The notes beneath the pieces are model-generated. The model was not told the origin of the DNA, searched no databases, and saw only the letters and a list, made by a program, of their open reading frames with translations. Below are positions 1 to 5,651 of a stretch of DNA of 7,774 nt, piece by piece; position 1 is the stretch's first letter; each line of letters starts with the position of its first letter. The translations under genes were made by a program, and so were the position numbers. Source of the DNA: Chloroflexota bacterium (GTDB lineage Bacteria > Chloroflexota > Dehalococcoidia > SM23-28-2 > RBG-16-64-32); NCBI GenBank assembly GCA_016190405.1, contig JACPQO010000245.1, positions 1 to 7,774 of the forward strand, in the 5' to 3' direction.

Positions 1-2
1 CT

Positions 3-584
3 GCCACCCCCACGCCCACACCCACCGGCCAGCAGACGGTCGAGATCGACCTCTCTGCTGGCTGGAACCTCATCTCCCTGCCGGTCTACCCCCCGGACCC
101 CATGGCCCCGGCAACTGTACTGGCCTCTGTTGCCGGCATGCTGAACAGCGCCTGGGCCTATCAGGCCGCCGGCGGCCAGGCGGGCGGCGCCGCGGCCGCT
201 ACCTGGCTGAGCTACGATCCGGCGGTGCCGGCCTTCCTCAACACCCTCACCGCCATCGACGTAGCCATGGGCGTCTGGGTGAACATGAAGGAGGCGGCCA
301 CGCTGACGGCGACAGGGACGCCGCCGGGGACGACGGAGATCCCGGTCTACGAGGGCTGGAACTTCATCGGCTACCCCTCATCGCAGGCCCGCGATGTGCC
401 GGACGTGCTGGCGGGCGTCTCCTACAACTCGGCCTGGGCGTATGACCCGTCGCTGGCGCCCAGCCCCTGGCAGAGCTACGACCCCAACGTGCCGGACTTC
501 CTGAACACGCTCCAGCAGTTCGAGCCCGGTCGGGGTTACGCGCTGAACGCGCCCGGCCCGGGGACGATCACCATCCAGCCCTAG
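3..584 (+). CDS. C-terminal part of a secreted protein with two GWNLISLP-type repeat domains (5' end outside the window)
   Basis: The frame is open from the window edge to a TAG at 582-584, giving 193 visible residues. The visible part begins with a Thr-Pro linker (ATPTPTPTG), then carries two copies of one domain at about residues 18-104 and 116-191. Shared landmarks are GWNLISLP/GWNFIGYP, LNSAWAYQ/YNSAWAYD, LSYDPAVPAFLNTL/QSYDPNVPDFLNTL and a closing beta-type segment. An ATG at 102 exists but lies inside the first domain, so it is not the true start. Pro-Thr linkers and repeats of this kind are usual in extracellular proteins of Chloroflexota and other environmental bacteria. No sortase motif or C-terminal membrane helix is visible, so the protein is probably released or held by its missing N-terminal part. 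Catalytic function is unknown; a binding or adhesion role is a guess. Confidence 0.8.
   Translation, partial: ATPTPTPTGQQTVEIDLSAGWNLISLPVYPPDPMAPATVLASVAGMLNSAWAYQAAGGQAGGAAAATWLSYDPAVPAFLNTLTAIDVAMGVWVNMKEAATLTATGTPPGTTEIPVYEGWNFIGYPSSQARDVPDVLAGVSYNSAWAYDPSLAPSPWQSYDPNVPDFLNTLQQFEPGRGYALNAPGPGTITIQP
54..575 (+). repeat. Two-copy protein-level domain repeat within the secreted protein
   Basis: Copy one spans 54-314 and copy two 348-575. They share the order GWN-[LF]-I, VLA-V, NSAWAY, SYDP-VP-FLNTL and a Gly-rich turn. Copy one has an extra Gly/Ala-rich insertion (about residues 56-67, GGQAGGAAAA) where copy two is shorter. Nucleotide identity is patchy, so this is an old duplication rather than a recent one. 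Confidence 0.75.
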
Positions 585-635
585 GAAGGGTGCGCGCCGC
601 TGCTGGCCCGCGCCGCCTTCCGCTTCGACCTCTCC

Positions 636-646
636 TCGCCTACGAT
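636..646 (+). promoter_or_regulatory. Possible -10 region (TACGAT) upstream of the SDR gene
   Basis: TACGAT lies at 641-646 inside CTCGCCTACGATA. A closely similar string, CTCGCTTACCATA, precedes the next gene (1502-1514), with 11 of 13 bases the same. No good -35 hexamer is visible at 16-18 bases. The call rests on the shared string alone. Confidence 0.25.
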
Positions 647-652
647 AGGCTT

Positions 653-680
653 GTTCCATGTTCCGTGTTCCTTGTTCCCC
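653..680 (+). repeat. Heptad tandem array, (GTTCCNN)x4
   Basis: GTTCC begins at 653, 660, 667 and 674, exactly 7 bases apart, with the last two bases of each unit varying (AT, GT, TT, CC). Read on the other strand the core is GGAAC. The array sits between the secreted-protein stop and the ribosome binding site of the SDR gene. Confidence 0.75.
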
Positions 681-690
681 GGCGAGGGGC

Positions 691-696
691 GGAGGC
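691..696 (+). promoter_or_regulatory. Ribosome binding site selecting the GTG start of the SDR gene
   Basis: GGAGGC at 691-696 ends 9 bases before the GTG at 706. It supports GTG as the start: the next in-frame ATG would be far inside the Rossmann domain. Confidence 0.6.
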
Positions 697-705
697 TAGG
701 GGCCT

Positions 706-1464
706 GTGGACCTCGGCCTCCGCGATAAGGTAGCCGTCGTCGCCGGCGGCTCCCGCGGCATCGGCAAAGCCACCGCTCTGGCCCTGGCCGCCGAGGGCTG
801 CCGCCTGGCCCTGGCCGCCCGCGGCGAGGAGGCCCTGCGCCAGGCCGCCGGCGAGGCCGAGGCCTGCGGAGTGCAGGCCGTCGCCGTCCCCGGCGACCTG
901 ACCCTGGCCGCCGACGCCCAGCGTCTCGTCGATGCCGCCGCTGCCCGCTTCGGTCGCATCGATATCCTGGTCAACAGCATCCACTTCTCGGCAGCCGGGG
1001 ATGAAGATGCCGTCTGGCAGCAGTCGTTCGACACCCTCTTTTTGCCGGCGGCCCGCCTGACCCGCCTGGTCGTCCCCCACATGCGCAGGTCCAGCGGCGG
1101 CGCCGTGGTCCATCTGGCCTCCATCTGGGGCCGCGAGGCGGGCGGGCTGCCCGCCTACAACGCCATGAAGGCCGCCCTGATCAGCCACGCCAAGGCCATG
1201 GCCGTGCAACTGGCCCCCGACAACATCCGCGTGAACACAGTAGCCCCGGGCTCCATCAGCCACCCGGGCGGCTCCTGGTGGCGGCGCCAGCAGGAGGACC
1301 CGGGGGGAATGGCCCGCTTCGTGAAGGACAACATCCCCATGGGCCGCTTCGGCACCGCGGACGAGGTGGCCAGCGTCATCGTCTTCCTCTGCTCGCCCCG
1401 CGCCTCCTGGGTCACCGGCGCCTGTGTTCCCGTCGATGGCGGCCAGGGCCGCTCGAACGTCTGA
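706..1464 (+). CDS. Short-chain dehydrogenase/reductase (classical SDR, 252 aa)
   Basis: This is a full-length classical SDR, a soluble NAD(P)-dependent oxidoreductase that interconverts a hydroxyl and a keto group; the substrate cannot be told from sequence. The N-terminal Rossmann cofactor loop is GGSRGIG (residues 14-20). The usual NNAG motif reads NSIH at 90-93, a departure from consensus. The catalytic set is Ser139, Tyr151 and Lys155 (AYNAMK), followed by NTVAPGSI at 177-184 and a canonical end (VTGACVPVDGG). The GTG start follows the Rossmann pattern, with beta-1 only a few residues in, and has a Shine-Dalgarno at 691-696. Two CoA-transferase genes follow on the same strand after a 59-base gap, so a CoA-thioester pathway with a beta-hydroxyacyl or alcohol oxidation step is plausible but inferred. 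FabG-like or sugar-alcohol activity cannot be excluded. Confidence 0.92.
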   Translation: MDLGLRDKVAVVAGGSRGIGKATALALAAEGCRLALAARGEEALRQAAGEAEACGVQAVAVPGDLTLAADAQRLVDAAAARFGRIDILVNSIHFSAAGDEDAVWQQSFDTLFLPAARLTRLVVPHMRRSSGGAVVHLASIWGREAGGLPAYNAMKAALISHAKAMAVQLAPDNIRVNTVAPGSISHPGGSWWRRQQEDPGGMARFVKDNIPMGRFGTADEVASVIVFLCSPRASWVTGACVPVDGGQGRSNV

Positions 1465-1476
1465 CAGGCAGCTCTC

Positions 1477-1504
1477 CTCCCTCCTTCCATCTTCCTCCTT
1501 CCTC
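1477..1504 (+). repeat. Heptad tandem array, (CTTCCNN)x3 plus one degenerate unit
   Basis: CTTCC begins at 1484, 1491 and 1498; CTCCC at 1477 is one mismatch away in the same phase. Read on the other strand the core is GGAAG, the same core as the arrays at 2738-2811 and one base from the GGAAC core at 653-680. It lies in the short gap between the SDR and the first CoA-transferase gene. Confidence 0.7.
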
Positions 1505-1507
1505 GCT

Positions 1508-1513
1508 TACCAT
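1508..1513 (+). promoter_or_regulatory. Possible leaderless -10 box (TACCAT) for the first CoA-transferase
   Basis: TACCAT ends 10 bases before the ATG at 1524, the spacing expected if transcription starts at or next to the start codon. No purine-rich Shine-Dalgarno precedes this ATG; the gap is pyrimidine-rich. This fits leaderless initiation, but the box is a weak match to TATAAT and translational coupling to the SDR gene is an alternative. Confidence 0.3.
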
Positions 1514-1523
1514 ATAGCCCGCT

Positions 1524-2729
1524 ATGCCCGAACGGCCGGACTCCACCCTCGCCGACCTGCGCGTCCTCGACCTCTCCGACGGCGTCGGGGGGGCCTACTG
1601 CACCAAGCTCTTCGCCGACTACGGCGCCGATGTCATCGTGCTGGAACCGCCCGGCGGCGGGCACCCGCTGCGCCGTCACGGCCCCTTTCCGGACGATATG
1701 CCCAACCGCGAGGCCGGCGCGCTCTGGCTGTACCTGGGCACCAGCAAGCGCAGCCTGACCCTGGACATCGCCTCGCCCACCGGCCGCCAGATCTTCCGTC
1801 GCCTGGTGGAGGAGACGAATGTCGTGGTGGTAAGCTCTCCGCCCGGCCGCATGGCTGCTCTCGGCTTCGACCTGGCGGCGCTACGGGCCATCAAGCGGCG
1901 TATCGTCCTCGTCTCCATAACCCCCTTCGGGCAGACGGGGCCCCGCGCCGGCTGGCGGGCCACGAACCTCGGCTCCTTCGCCTCCGGCGGCCTGATGTCG
2001 GTCACCGGCGATCCGGACCGCGAACCGCTGGTCAACGCCGGCTACCAGGCGCAGTACCAGGCCGGCCTCCAGGCCTTCGCCGCCGCCGCCACCGCTGCCT
2101 ACAACGCCGACGCCCTGGAAGTGCCACAGCATGTCGACATTTCGGCCCAGGAGTGCATGGCCTCGGCCCTGGAGCTGTACCTGCCCTGGTGGGCCTATCT
2201 GAAGCGGGACATCTCCCAACGGCGGGGCAACGTGCTCTCCGCCATGGTCGGCATATTTCCCGCCGCCGACGGCTACATCGGCCTGCACATCATGCCCCGC
2301 AACTGGTCCTGGTTCGCCCGCGCCATCGGCCGCGACGACCTGGCGGAAGACCCCCGTTTCCAGACCCACTACTCCCGCCTCGAGCACAACGATGAGCTGG
2401 AGGCGATGGTCTACGCCTGGGCCGCCGGCCAGGGCGCCAGGGAGGCGTACCGCAGCGCCGGCGCTGCCCGCGCCCCCGTCGCCTTCGTCCACACCATGGG
2501 CGACCTTCTGGCGTCGGAGCAGCTGCGGGCCCGCGACTACTTCCAGGAGATCGACCACCCTGTGGCCGGGCGCCTCACCTACCCGGGCCCGCCCTTCCGC
2601 TTGTCCGACCTGGAGTGGAGGGCCGGGCGCGCCCCTCTCCAGGGTGAGCACAACAAGGAGGTCCTCTGCGGCGAGCTGGGCCTGGGGCGCCGCGAGCTGT
2701 CGCGCCTGCGCGCCGCGGGGGTGGCATAG
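1524..2729 (+). CDS. Family III (CaiB/BaiF) CoA-transferase homologue, catalytic Asp replaced by Gln (401 aa)
   Basis: The length and overall pattern match family III CoA-transferases, which move CoA between carboxylic acids through an aspartyl-CoA anhydride on a conserved Asp. Visible family features are LRVLDLSDGVGGAYCTKLF near the N-terminus, ADVIVLEPP, the SKRSLTLDIASPTGR segment (74-88), ITPFGQTGPRAGW (132-144), and the C-terminal GEHNKEVL and GELGLGRREL. Aligning the segment after PLV with the neighbouring paralogue (PQKTGISYGDP against PLVNAGYQAQY) puts Gln177, codon CAG at 2052-2054, opposite that protein's Asp175. With no nearby acidic residue the usual covalent chemistry seems unavailable. 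It may be a non-catalytic partner subunit of the next gene product, or have a different activity. The ATG start is chosen because homology begins about 10 residues in. Confidence 0.88.
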   Translation: MPERPDSTLADLRVLDLSDGVGGAYCTKLFADYGADVIVLEPPGGGHPLRRHGPFPDDMPNREAGALWLYLGTSKRSLTLDIASPTGRQIFRRLVEETNVVVVSSPPGRMAALGFDLAALRAIKRRIVLVSITPFGQTGPRAGWRATNLGSFASGGLMSVTGDPDREPLVNAGYQAQYQAGLQAFAAAATAAYNADALEVPQHVDISAQECMASALELYLPWWAYLKRDISQRRGNVLSAMVGIFPAADGYIGLHIMPRNWSWFARAIGRDDLAEDPRFQTHYSRLEHNDELEAMVYAWAAGQGAREAYRSAGAARAPVAFVHTMGDLLASEQLRARDYFQEIDHPVAGRLTYPGPPFRLSDLEWRAGRAPLQGEHNKEVLCGELGLGRRELSRLRAAGVA

Positions 2730-2737
2730 CGTGGAGA

Positions 2738-2809
2738 GGAAGAAGGAAGTGGGAAGTAGGAAGAAGGGGCGACGCACTATCTCCTTCCTTCTTCCTCCTT
2801 CCCTCTTCC
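2738..2809 (+). repeat. Inverted pair of heptad arrays able to form a long imperfect hairpin
   Basis: GGAAG begins at 2738, 2745, 2752 and 2759; CTTCC begins at 2784, 2791, 2798 and 2805. All spacings are exactly 7. The left arm 2738-2766 and right arm 2781-2809 are complementary at 24 of 29 positions, around a loop of about 14 bases. It fills most of the gap between the two CoA-transferase genes, upstream of the second gene's Shine-Dalgarno. There is no U-tract, so it is not an ordinary intrinsic terminator. Confidence 0.75.
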
Positions 2810-2820
2810 GGGGCCGGGCG

Positions 2821-2826
2821 AGGAGG
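2821..2826 (+). promoter_or_regulatory. Ribosome binding site for the GTG start of the second CoA-transferase
   Basis: AGGAGG at 2821-2826 stands 8 bases before the GTG at 2835. It decides the start, since the next ATG (codon 16) lies within the conserved N-terminal motif. Confidence 0.7.
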
Positions 2827-2834
2827 GGCGGTTA

Positions 2835-4079
2835 GTGTTCCGCCTGCCCCTGCACGGCATCCGAATCCTGGACCTGACGATGGCCTGGGCCGGCCCCTAC
2901 GCCACCCGACTGCTGGCCGACATGGGCGCCGAGGTCATCAAGATCGAGGCCACAGGCAACTGGGACCTCCTGCGCTCCATGACCGGCCAGCCGCCGGACC
3001 TGGAGCGCGTCTGGGACAAGTCCCCGATATTCAACCACATCAACCGCAACAAGTACGGCTGCGTCCTCGACCTGTCGATCCCCCATGGCCGCGAGCTCTT
3101 CCTGCGGCTGGTCGTGGTGTCCGATGTGGTCATCGAGAACTTCCGGGCGGACGTGATGGACAACCTGGGCCTGACCCCCGAGGCCCTCCATGAACGGAAC
3201 CCGCAGGTCATCGTCGTCGCCATGCCCGGCCACGGCAAGAGCGGGCCGGAGCGCGACTTCATCGTCTACGGCACCACCGCCGAGCAGTTGGCCGGCCTCT
3301 GTCACCTGATGGGCTACCCCGGCGGCCCGCCGCAGAAGACCGGCATCAGCTACGGCGACCCCATAAACGGCATCGCCGCCGCCGGGGCCGTCGGCCTGGG
3401 CCTGTGGCACCGCCGCCGCAGCGGAAGGGGCCAGTACATCGAAGTGGCGCAGCGGGAGAACCTCATCAACCTCATCGGCGAGTATATCGTCGGCTACTCG
3501 ATGAACCACGCCGAGCCACCGCGGCGGGGCAACCGGCATTCGTCTATGGCCCCCCACGGCTGCTATCCGTGCACCGGGGACGACCAATGGCTGACCATCG
3601 CCTGCGAGACCGACGGGCAGTTCGCGGCCCTCTGCGGCGTCATGGGCCGGCCCGAACTGACGACCGACCCCCGCTTTGCCGATGTGGTCAGCCGCCACCG
3701 CGACCAGGACGCCCTGGACCAGGCCATCGCCGCCTGGACGCGAGGAATGGAGAAGGAAGAGGCCGCGACGGCGTTGCAGGATGCAGGCGTTCCCGCCGTG
3801 CCGGTGCTCAGCGTGCCTGAGGTCTTCGCCGGCCCGCACCTGCGCTCGCGGGGCTTCTTCGAGACCATCGTGCATTCCGTGGCCGGCACCTGGGAGATCG
3901 AAGGCCCGCACTGGCGTATGAGCGAATCGCCGGCGCATATCCGCCTGCCCGCCCCCGCTTTCGGCGAGCACAACGACTATGTCTTCCGCGACCTGCTGGG
4001 CCTATCGGACGATGAGATCGTGGCTCTGGAAGGCGAGGGTATCACCGGCCGTGTTCCGGACTGGTCCGTGCACGAGTGA
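2835..4079 (+). CDS. Family III (CaiB/BaiF) CoA-transferase, catalytic Asp present (414 aa)
   Basis: This is a complete and canonical member. The N-terminus carries GIRILDLTMAWAGPYATRLL and GAEVIKIE, followed by NRNKYGCVLDL (71-81), SDVVIENFR (96-104), VIVVAMPGHGKSGP (125-138) and ISYGDP with Asp175 as the expected nucleophile. GRGQYIEVAQ (198-207), the NRHSSMAPHGCYPC segment and the end PAPAFGEHNDYVFRDLLGL also fit the family. The enzyme should transfer CoA between an acyl-CoA donor and an acid acceptor in the cytoplasm; known relatives act on formate/oxalate, carnitine, malate or benzylsuccinate, and the substrate here is unknown. It follows a paralogue of nearly equal size after 105 bases, an arrangement like BbsE/BbsF and SmtA/SmtB, where two paralogues make one enzyme. 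A 30-base piece around the PHWRMSESPAH codons recurs at 4726-4755. Confidence 0.93.
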   Translation: MFRLPLHGIRILDLTMAWAGPYATRLLADMGAEVIKIEATGNWDLLRSMTGQPPDLERVWDKSPIFNHINRNKYGCVLDLSIPHGRELFLRLVVVSDVVIENFRADVMDNLGLTPEALHERNPQVIVVAMPGHGKSGPERDFIVYGTTAEQLAGLCHLMGYPGGPPQKTGISYGDPINGIAAAGAVGLGLWHRRRSGRGQYIEVAQRENLINLIGEYIVGYSMNHAEPPRRGNRHSSMAPHGCYPCTGDDQWLTIACETDGQFAALCGVMGRPELTTDPRFADVVSRHRDQDALDQAIAAWTRGMEKEEAATALQDAGVPAVPVLSVPEVFAGPHLRSRGFFETIVHSVAGTWEIEGPHWRMSESPAHIRLPAPAFGEHNDYVFRDLLGLSDDEIVALEGEGITGRVPDWSVHE

Positions 4080-4241
4080 GCCACCCCGTCTGTGAGGGCC
4101 ACAGGGCCGCATGATTGCCAGCCACCGTTACGTGCGCCCGTTCCGGTTTCACGGACTAGGTAAGTGTCGCCGCTCACGTGGTGTATCAACGCCTAACCAT
4201 CGCCATAGTTCGACAGACCACCACCAGTCACGGCCGCTCCT

Positions 4242-4640
4242 TCATTCAGGCCCGATTGCCTCAATAGCCAGATCGAAGCACCCTTGCTCAATATGTGTGA
4301 GGCCTTGCGGCCATGGGTCACAAAATTCCTCCCAGACGTCGTCCCTGCATCCTGGTGCCACAAATCCATAACCGGTGTTCTCGTAGGTCTCAATGCACGC
4401 TTCCCTAATGTCAGCGGTACTAAACTCTCCGTCGCCAACCCTAATGCAGGACTGGTAGTTGAACCGCTCCAGCCCGTTGCCATACTGATTATGAATTTGC
4501 GAGCAGCTTGCTTCCCAGCTTGACAGTGGGCTGGTCGGCTCGGGTTGTGATGAACAGCCCAGTACCACAACGGCTAGAACAAGGGCCGCTGCCACGGCCC
4601 CGGTGCCCCAAACCCACGATGCTTCACGGCTTGGTCTCAT
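4242..4640 (-). CDS. Small six-cysteine lipoprotein of unknown function (132 aa)
   Basis: The ATG at 4640 is preceded on its strand by GGGAAGGAG with 7 bases of spacing. It opens a textbook lipoprotein signal: a charged start (MRPSREASW), a hydrophobic run (residues 13-27) and the lipobox VLGC with Cys29, followed by SSQPEPTSP. The frame is open further upstream to 4904, but that extension is arginine/serine-rich, apart from a zinc-ribbon half, and lacks a better start. The mature part holds six further cysteines (46, 65, 82, 98, 107, 121), enough for three disulfides outside the membrane, with acidic and aromatic residues between them (GDGEFSTADIREAC, WEEFCDPWPQG). I recognise no family. Base composition is clearly lower in G+C than the flanking metabolic genes. 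It is transcribed away from the two-helix membrane gene at 4923; a functional link is possible but unproved. Confidence 0.72.
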   Translation of the reverse strand: MRPSREASWVWGTGAVAAALVLAVVVLGCSSQPEPTSPLSSWEASCSQIHNQYGNGLERFNYQSCIRVGDGEFSTADIREACIETYENTGYGFVAPGCRDDVWEEFCDPWPQGLTHIEQGCFDLAIEAIGPE

Positions 4641-4725
4641 GCTGAGGCTCCTTCCCAGCGAGCAGGGCGGCGGTTGTCGGGCAACGATTGACGTGAGAGC
4701 GCGTTGGCAGACTCTCTGCTCACGC

Positions 4726-4755
4726 CCCGCACTGGCGCATGAGCGAATCGCCGGC
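4726..4755. repeat. 30-base near-identical copy of a piece of the second CoA-transferase gene
   Basis: 4726-4755 matches 3905-3934 in 29 of 30 bases in the same orientation; the only difference is T/C at the thirteenth base. In the CoA-transferase it encodes PHWRMSESPAH. Here the same + strand frame gives the same residues, then diverges at once (SSGKRRS), and upstream there is no similarity. One edge coincides with the end of the CPSCG zinc-ribbon half on the other strand. Confidence 0.8.
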
Positions 4756-4818
4756 CCACAGCTCGGGCAAAAGACGCTCCGCTGTGACTTCGCTAGCACA
4801 CTTGGAGCAGAACGGCAT
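4755..4818 (-). pseudogene. Frameshifted zinc-ribbon coding remnant (MPFCSKC...CPSCG)
   Basis: From the ATG at 4818 (minus strand) the frame reads MPFCSKCASEVTAERL, the first half of a common bacterial N-terminal zinc ribbon. The second half, CPSCG, lies immediately after it but in another frame. Removing one base from the TTTT run (4769-4772 on the + strand) joins them as CSKC, nine residues, CPSC, close to the family spacing. Left as is, the frame ends at the TGA after RQCGA. The second half is in frame with the downstream lipoprotein ORF, so an older zinc ribbon-linker-membrane helix-domain protein is possible. Alternatives are a sequencing error in the homopolymer or chance; the two correctly spaced CxxC pairs make chance less likely. 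Confidence 0.5.
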
Positions 4819-4844
4819 GGCTCATGCCTGGTGTTAGCACCGCG

Positions 4845-4878
4845 ATTATACACCGGCGCCTCGCGCCGGTCGTATACT
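4845..4878. promoter_or_regulatory. Divergent promoter region with a 13-bp-stem palindrome between two outward -10 boxes
   Basis: The arms TATAC+ACCGGCGC (4847-4859) and GCGCCGGT+GTATA (4863-4876, with one extra C at 4871) pair around a CTC loop. TATAAT on the minus strand (4845-4850) faces the zinc-ribbon remnant and lipoprotein, and TATACT on the plus strand (4873-4878) faces the membrane gene. Neither has a clear TTGACA. A symmetric operator controlling both directions is the reading I favour; a plain hairpin is the alternative. Confidence 0.45.
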
Positions 4879-4922
4879 GGAAGCAGCGGAGGCTCGCCGT
4901 ACAAGCCCTGGCGACAGACACA

Positions 4923-5582
4923 ATGTCCATCATGCGCCGTTACTGGATCGTCGTCGCACTGTCCGCCATTCTGATTGTCGGAGGGGGGCTCTTTTTCGTC
5001 ACCGAGTCAGCGAGGGACGGCTTCCTGCCCAATGCGCCAGAGGAACTATTGGGGGTTGCTCTGTCGGCTCTTGTGACCGTGTTCGTGGTGGAGCGGGCCA
5101 TCACGTCCGCCGAGGAGCGCCGCAGGCTGCCGCTGAGTCAGACGATCCTCTGGCGCATACGTTTGCACTCGATGCACTGCATCACCCTCCTGGTGGCGCA
5201 GTGCGACCGGGACATAGCTCCCGCCAATGAGAGGCGCGACCATCAGGGGCGGCGCGAGCACGTACGGCATGCGATCCAGCAGCCGGATTGCTTCTCGCAC
5301 CTGCAGACCGAGGAGCGGCAGAGCCTCTACGGGCAGATCAGGGCGAGCGCGGACGTTGTGAGGGACGAGCTATCGCATCACCAAGTCGTGTTCTCCTGGT
5401 ATGCCGATCTGTATCGCGCCATCGTAGAGGTGGACTACCGGACGCTCGAATGGTCTGCCTACCGAGACGCGGAGTTGCAGCCCGACGTGACCGGCCAAGA
5501 GGAGAATCCGATCATCTGCGACGTCGCGCGGGCGTTCCTGGCCCTTGACGACCAGCTACAGAGGATTCCAACTGGCGAGTGA
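4923..5582 (+). CDS. Two-helix inner-membrane protein with a cytoplasmic helical domain, unknown function (219 aa)
   Basis: Two hydrophobic helices are visible at about residues 7-26 (YWIVVALSAILIVGGGLFFV) and 41-58 (ending ALVTVFVVERA), joined by a short loop, then a charged stretch EERRR and about 150 residues of polar, probably helical sequence rich in His, Arg, Glu and Gln. By the positive-inside rule the N-terminus and the large C-terminal domain both lie in the cytoplasm. The frame opens earlier (ATG at 4824), but that would place the palindromic promoter inside the gene and adds an arginine-rich leader; ATG 4923, or 4932 three codons on, fits the first helix better. No Shine-Dalgarno is convincing at either. 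I recognise no family; the layout of two helices followed by a soluble domain resembles many uncharacterised membrane proteins in accessory regions. It is divergent from the lipoprotein gene and shares its control region. Confidence 0.65.
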   Translation: MSIMRRYWIVVALSAILIVGGGLFFVTESARDGFLPNAPEELLGVALSALVTVFVVERAITSAEERRRLPLSQTILWRIRLHSMHCITLLVAQCDRDIAPANERRDHQGRREHVRHAIQQPDCFSHLQTEERQSLYGQIRASADVVRDELSHHQVVFSWYADLYRAIVEVDYRTLEWSAYRDAELQPDVTGQEENPIICDVARAFLALDDQLQRIPTGE

Positions 5583-5651
5583 GCGAAGCGTTGGTCTAGG
5601 CTCTCATGAAAAGCATGGTGACACCCTCATCGCCGTCGGGCAACTGGATGA

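Noticed and set aside
585..635. GC-rich partial inverted repeat after the secreted-protein gene as a terminator
   Set aside because: The arms are short and imperfect and no T-run follows, so I could not support a terminator.
640..1263. Long minus-strand open frames opposite the SDR gene
   Set aside because: They lie antisense to a complete SDR with intact motifs. Long antisense frames are expected in GC-rich coding DNA, and their Gly/Ala/Gln-rich translation shows no family motif.
1881..3971. Minus-strand open frames of 298 and 379 codons opposite the CoA-transferases
   Set aside because: They mirror the codon structure of the real genes, have no plausible ribosome binding site, and the translations look like low-complexity shadows.
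4080..4241. Possible tRNA or small RNA between convergent genes
   Set aside because: No cloverleaf, T-loop consensus or strong hairpin could be found; only a 5-bp CTGTG/CACAG stem is present.
4641..4904. N-terminal extension of the lipoprotein to an ATG at 4904
   Set aside because: It would bury the lipoprotein signal peptide and the promoter palindrome. Only the short CPSCG piece looks protein-like, and I treat that as part of a broken zinc ribbon.
4824..4922. Upstream start for the two-helix membrane protein
   Set aside because: The extra 33 residues are encoded across the palindrome and -10 box and add an arginine-rich leader with no family look.
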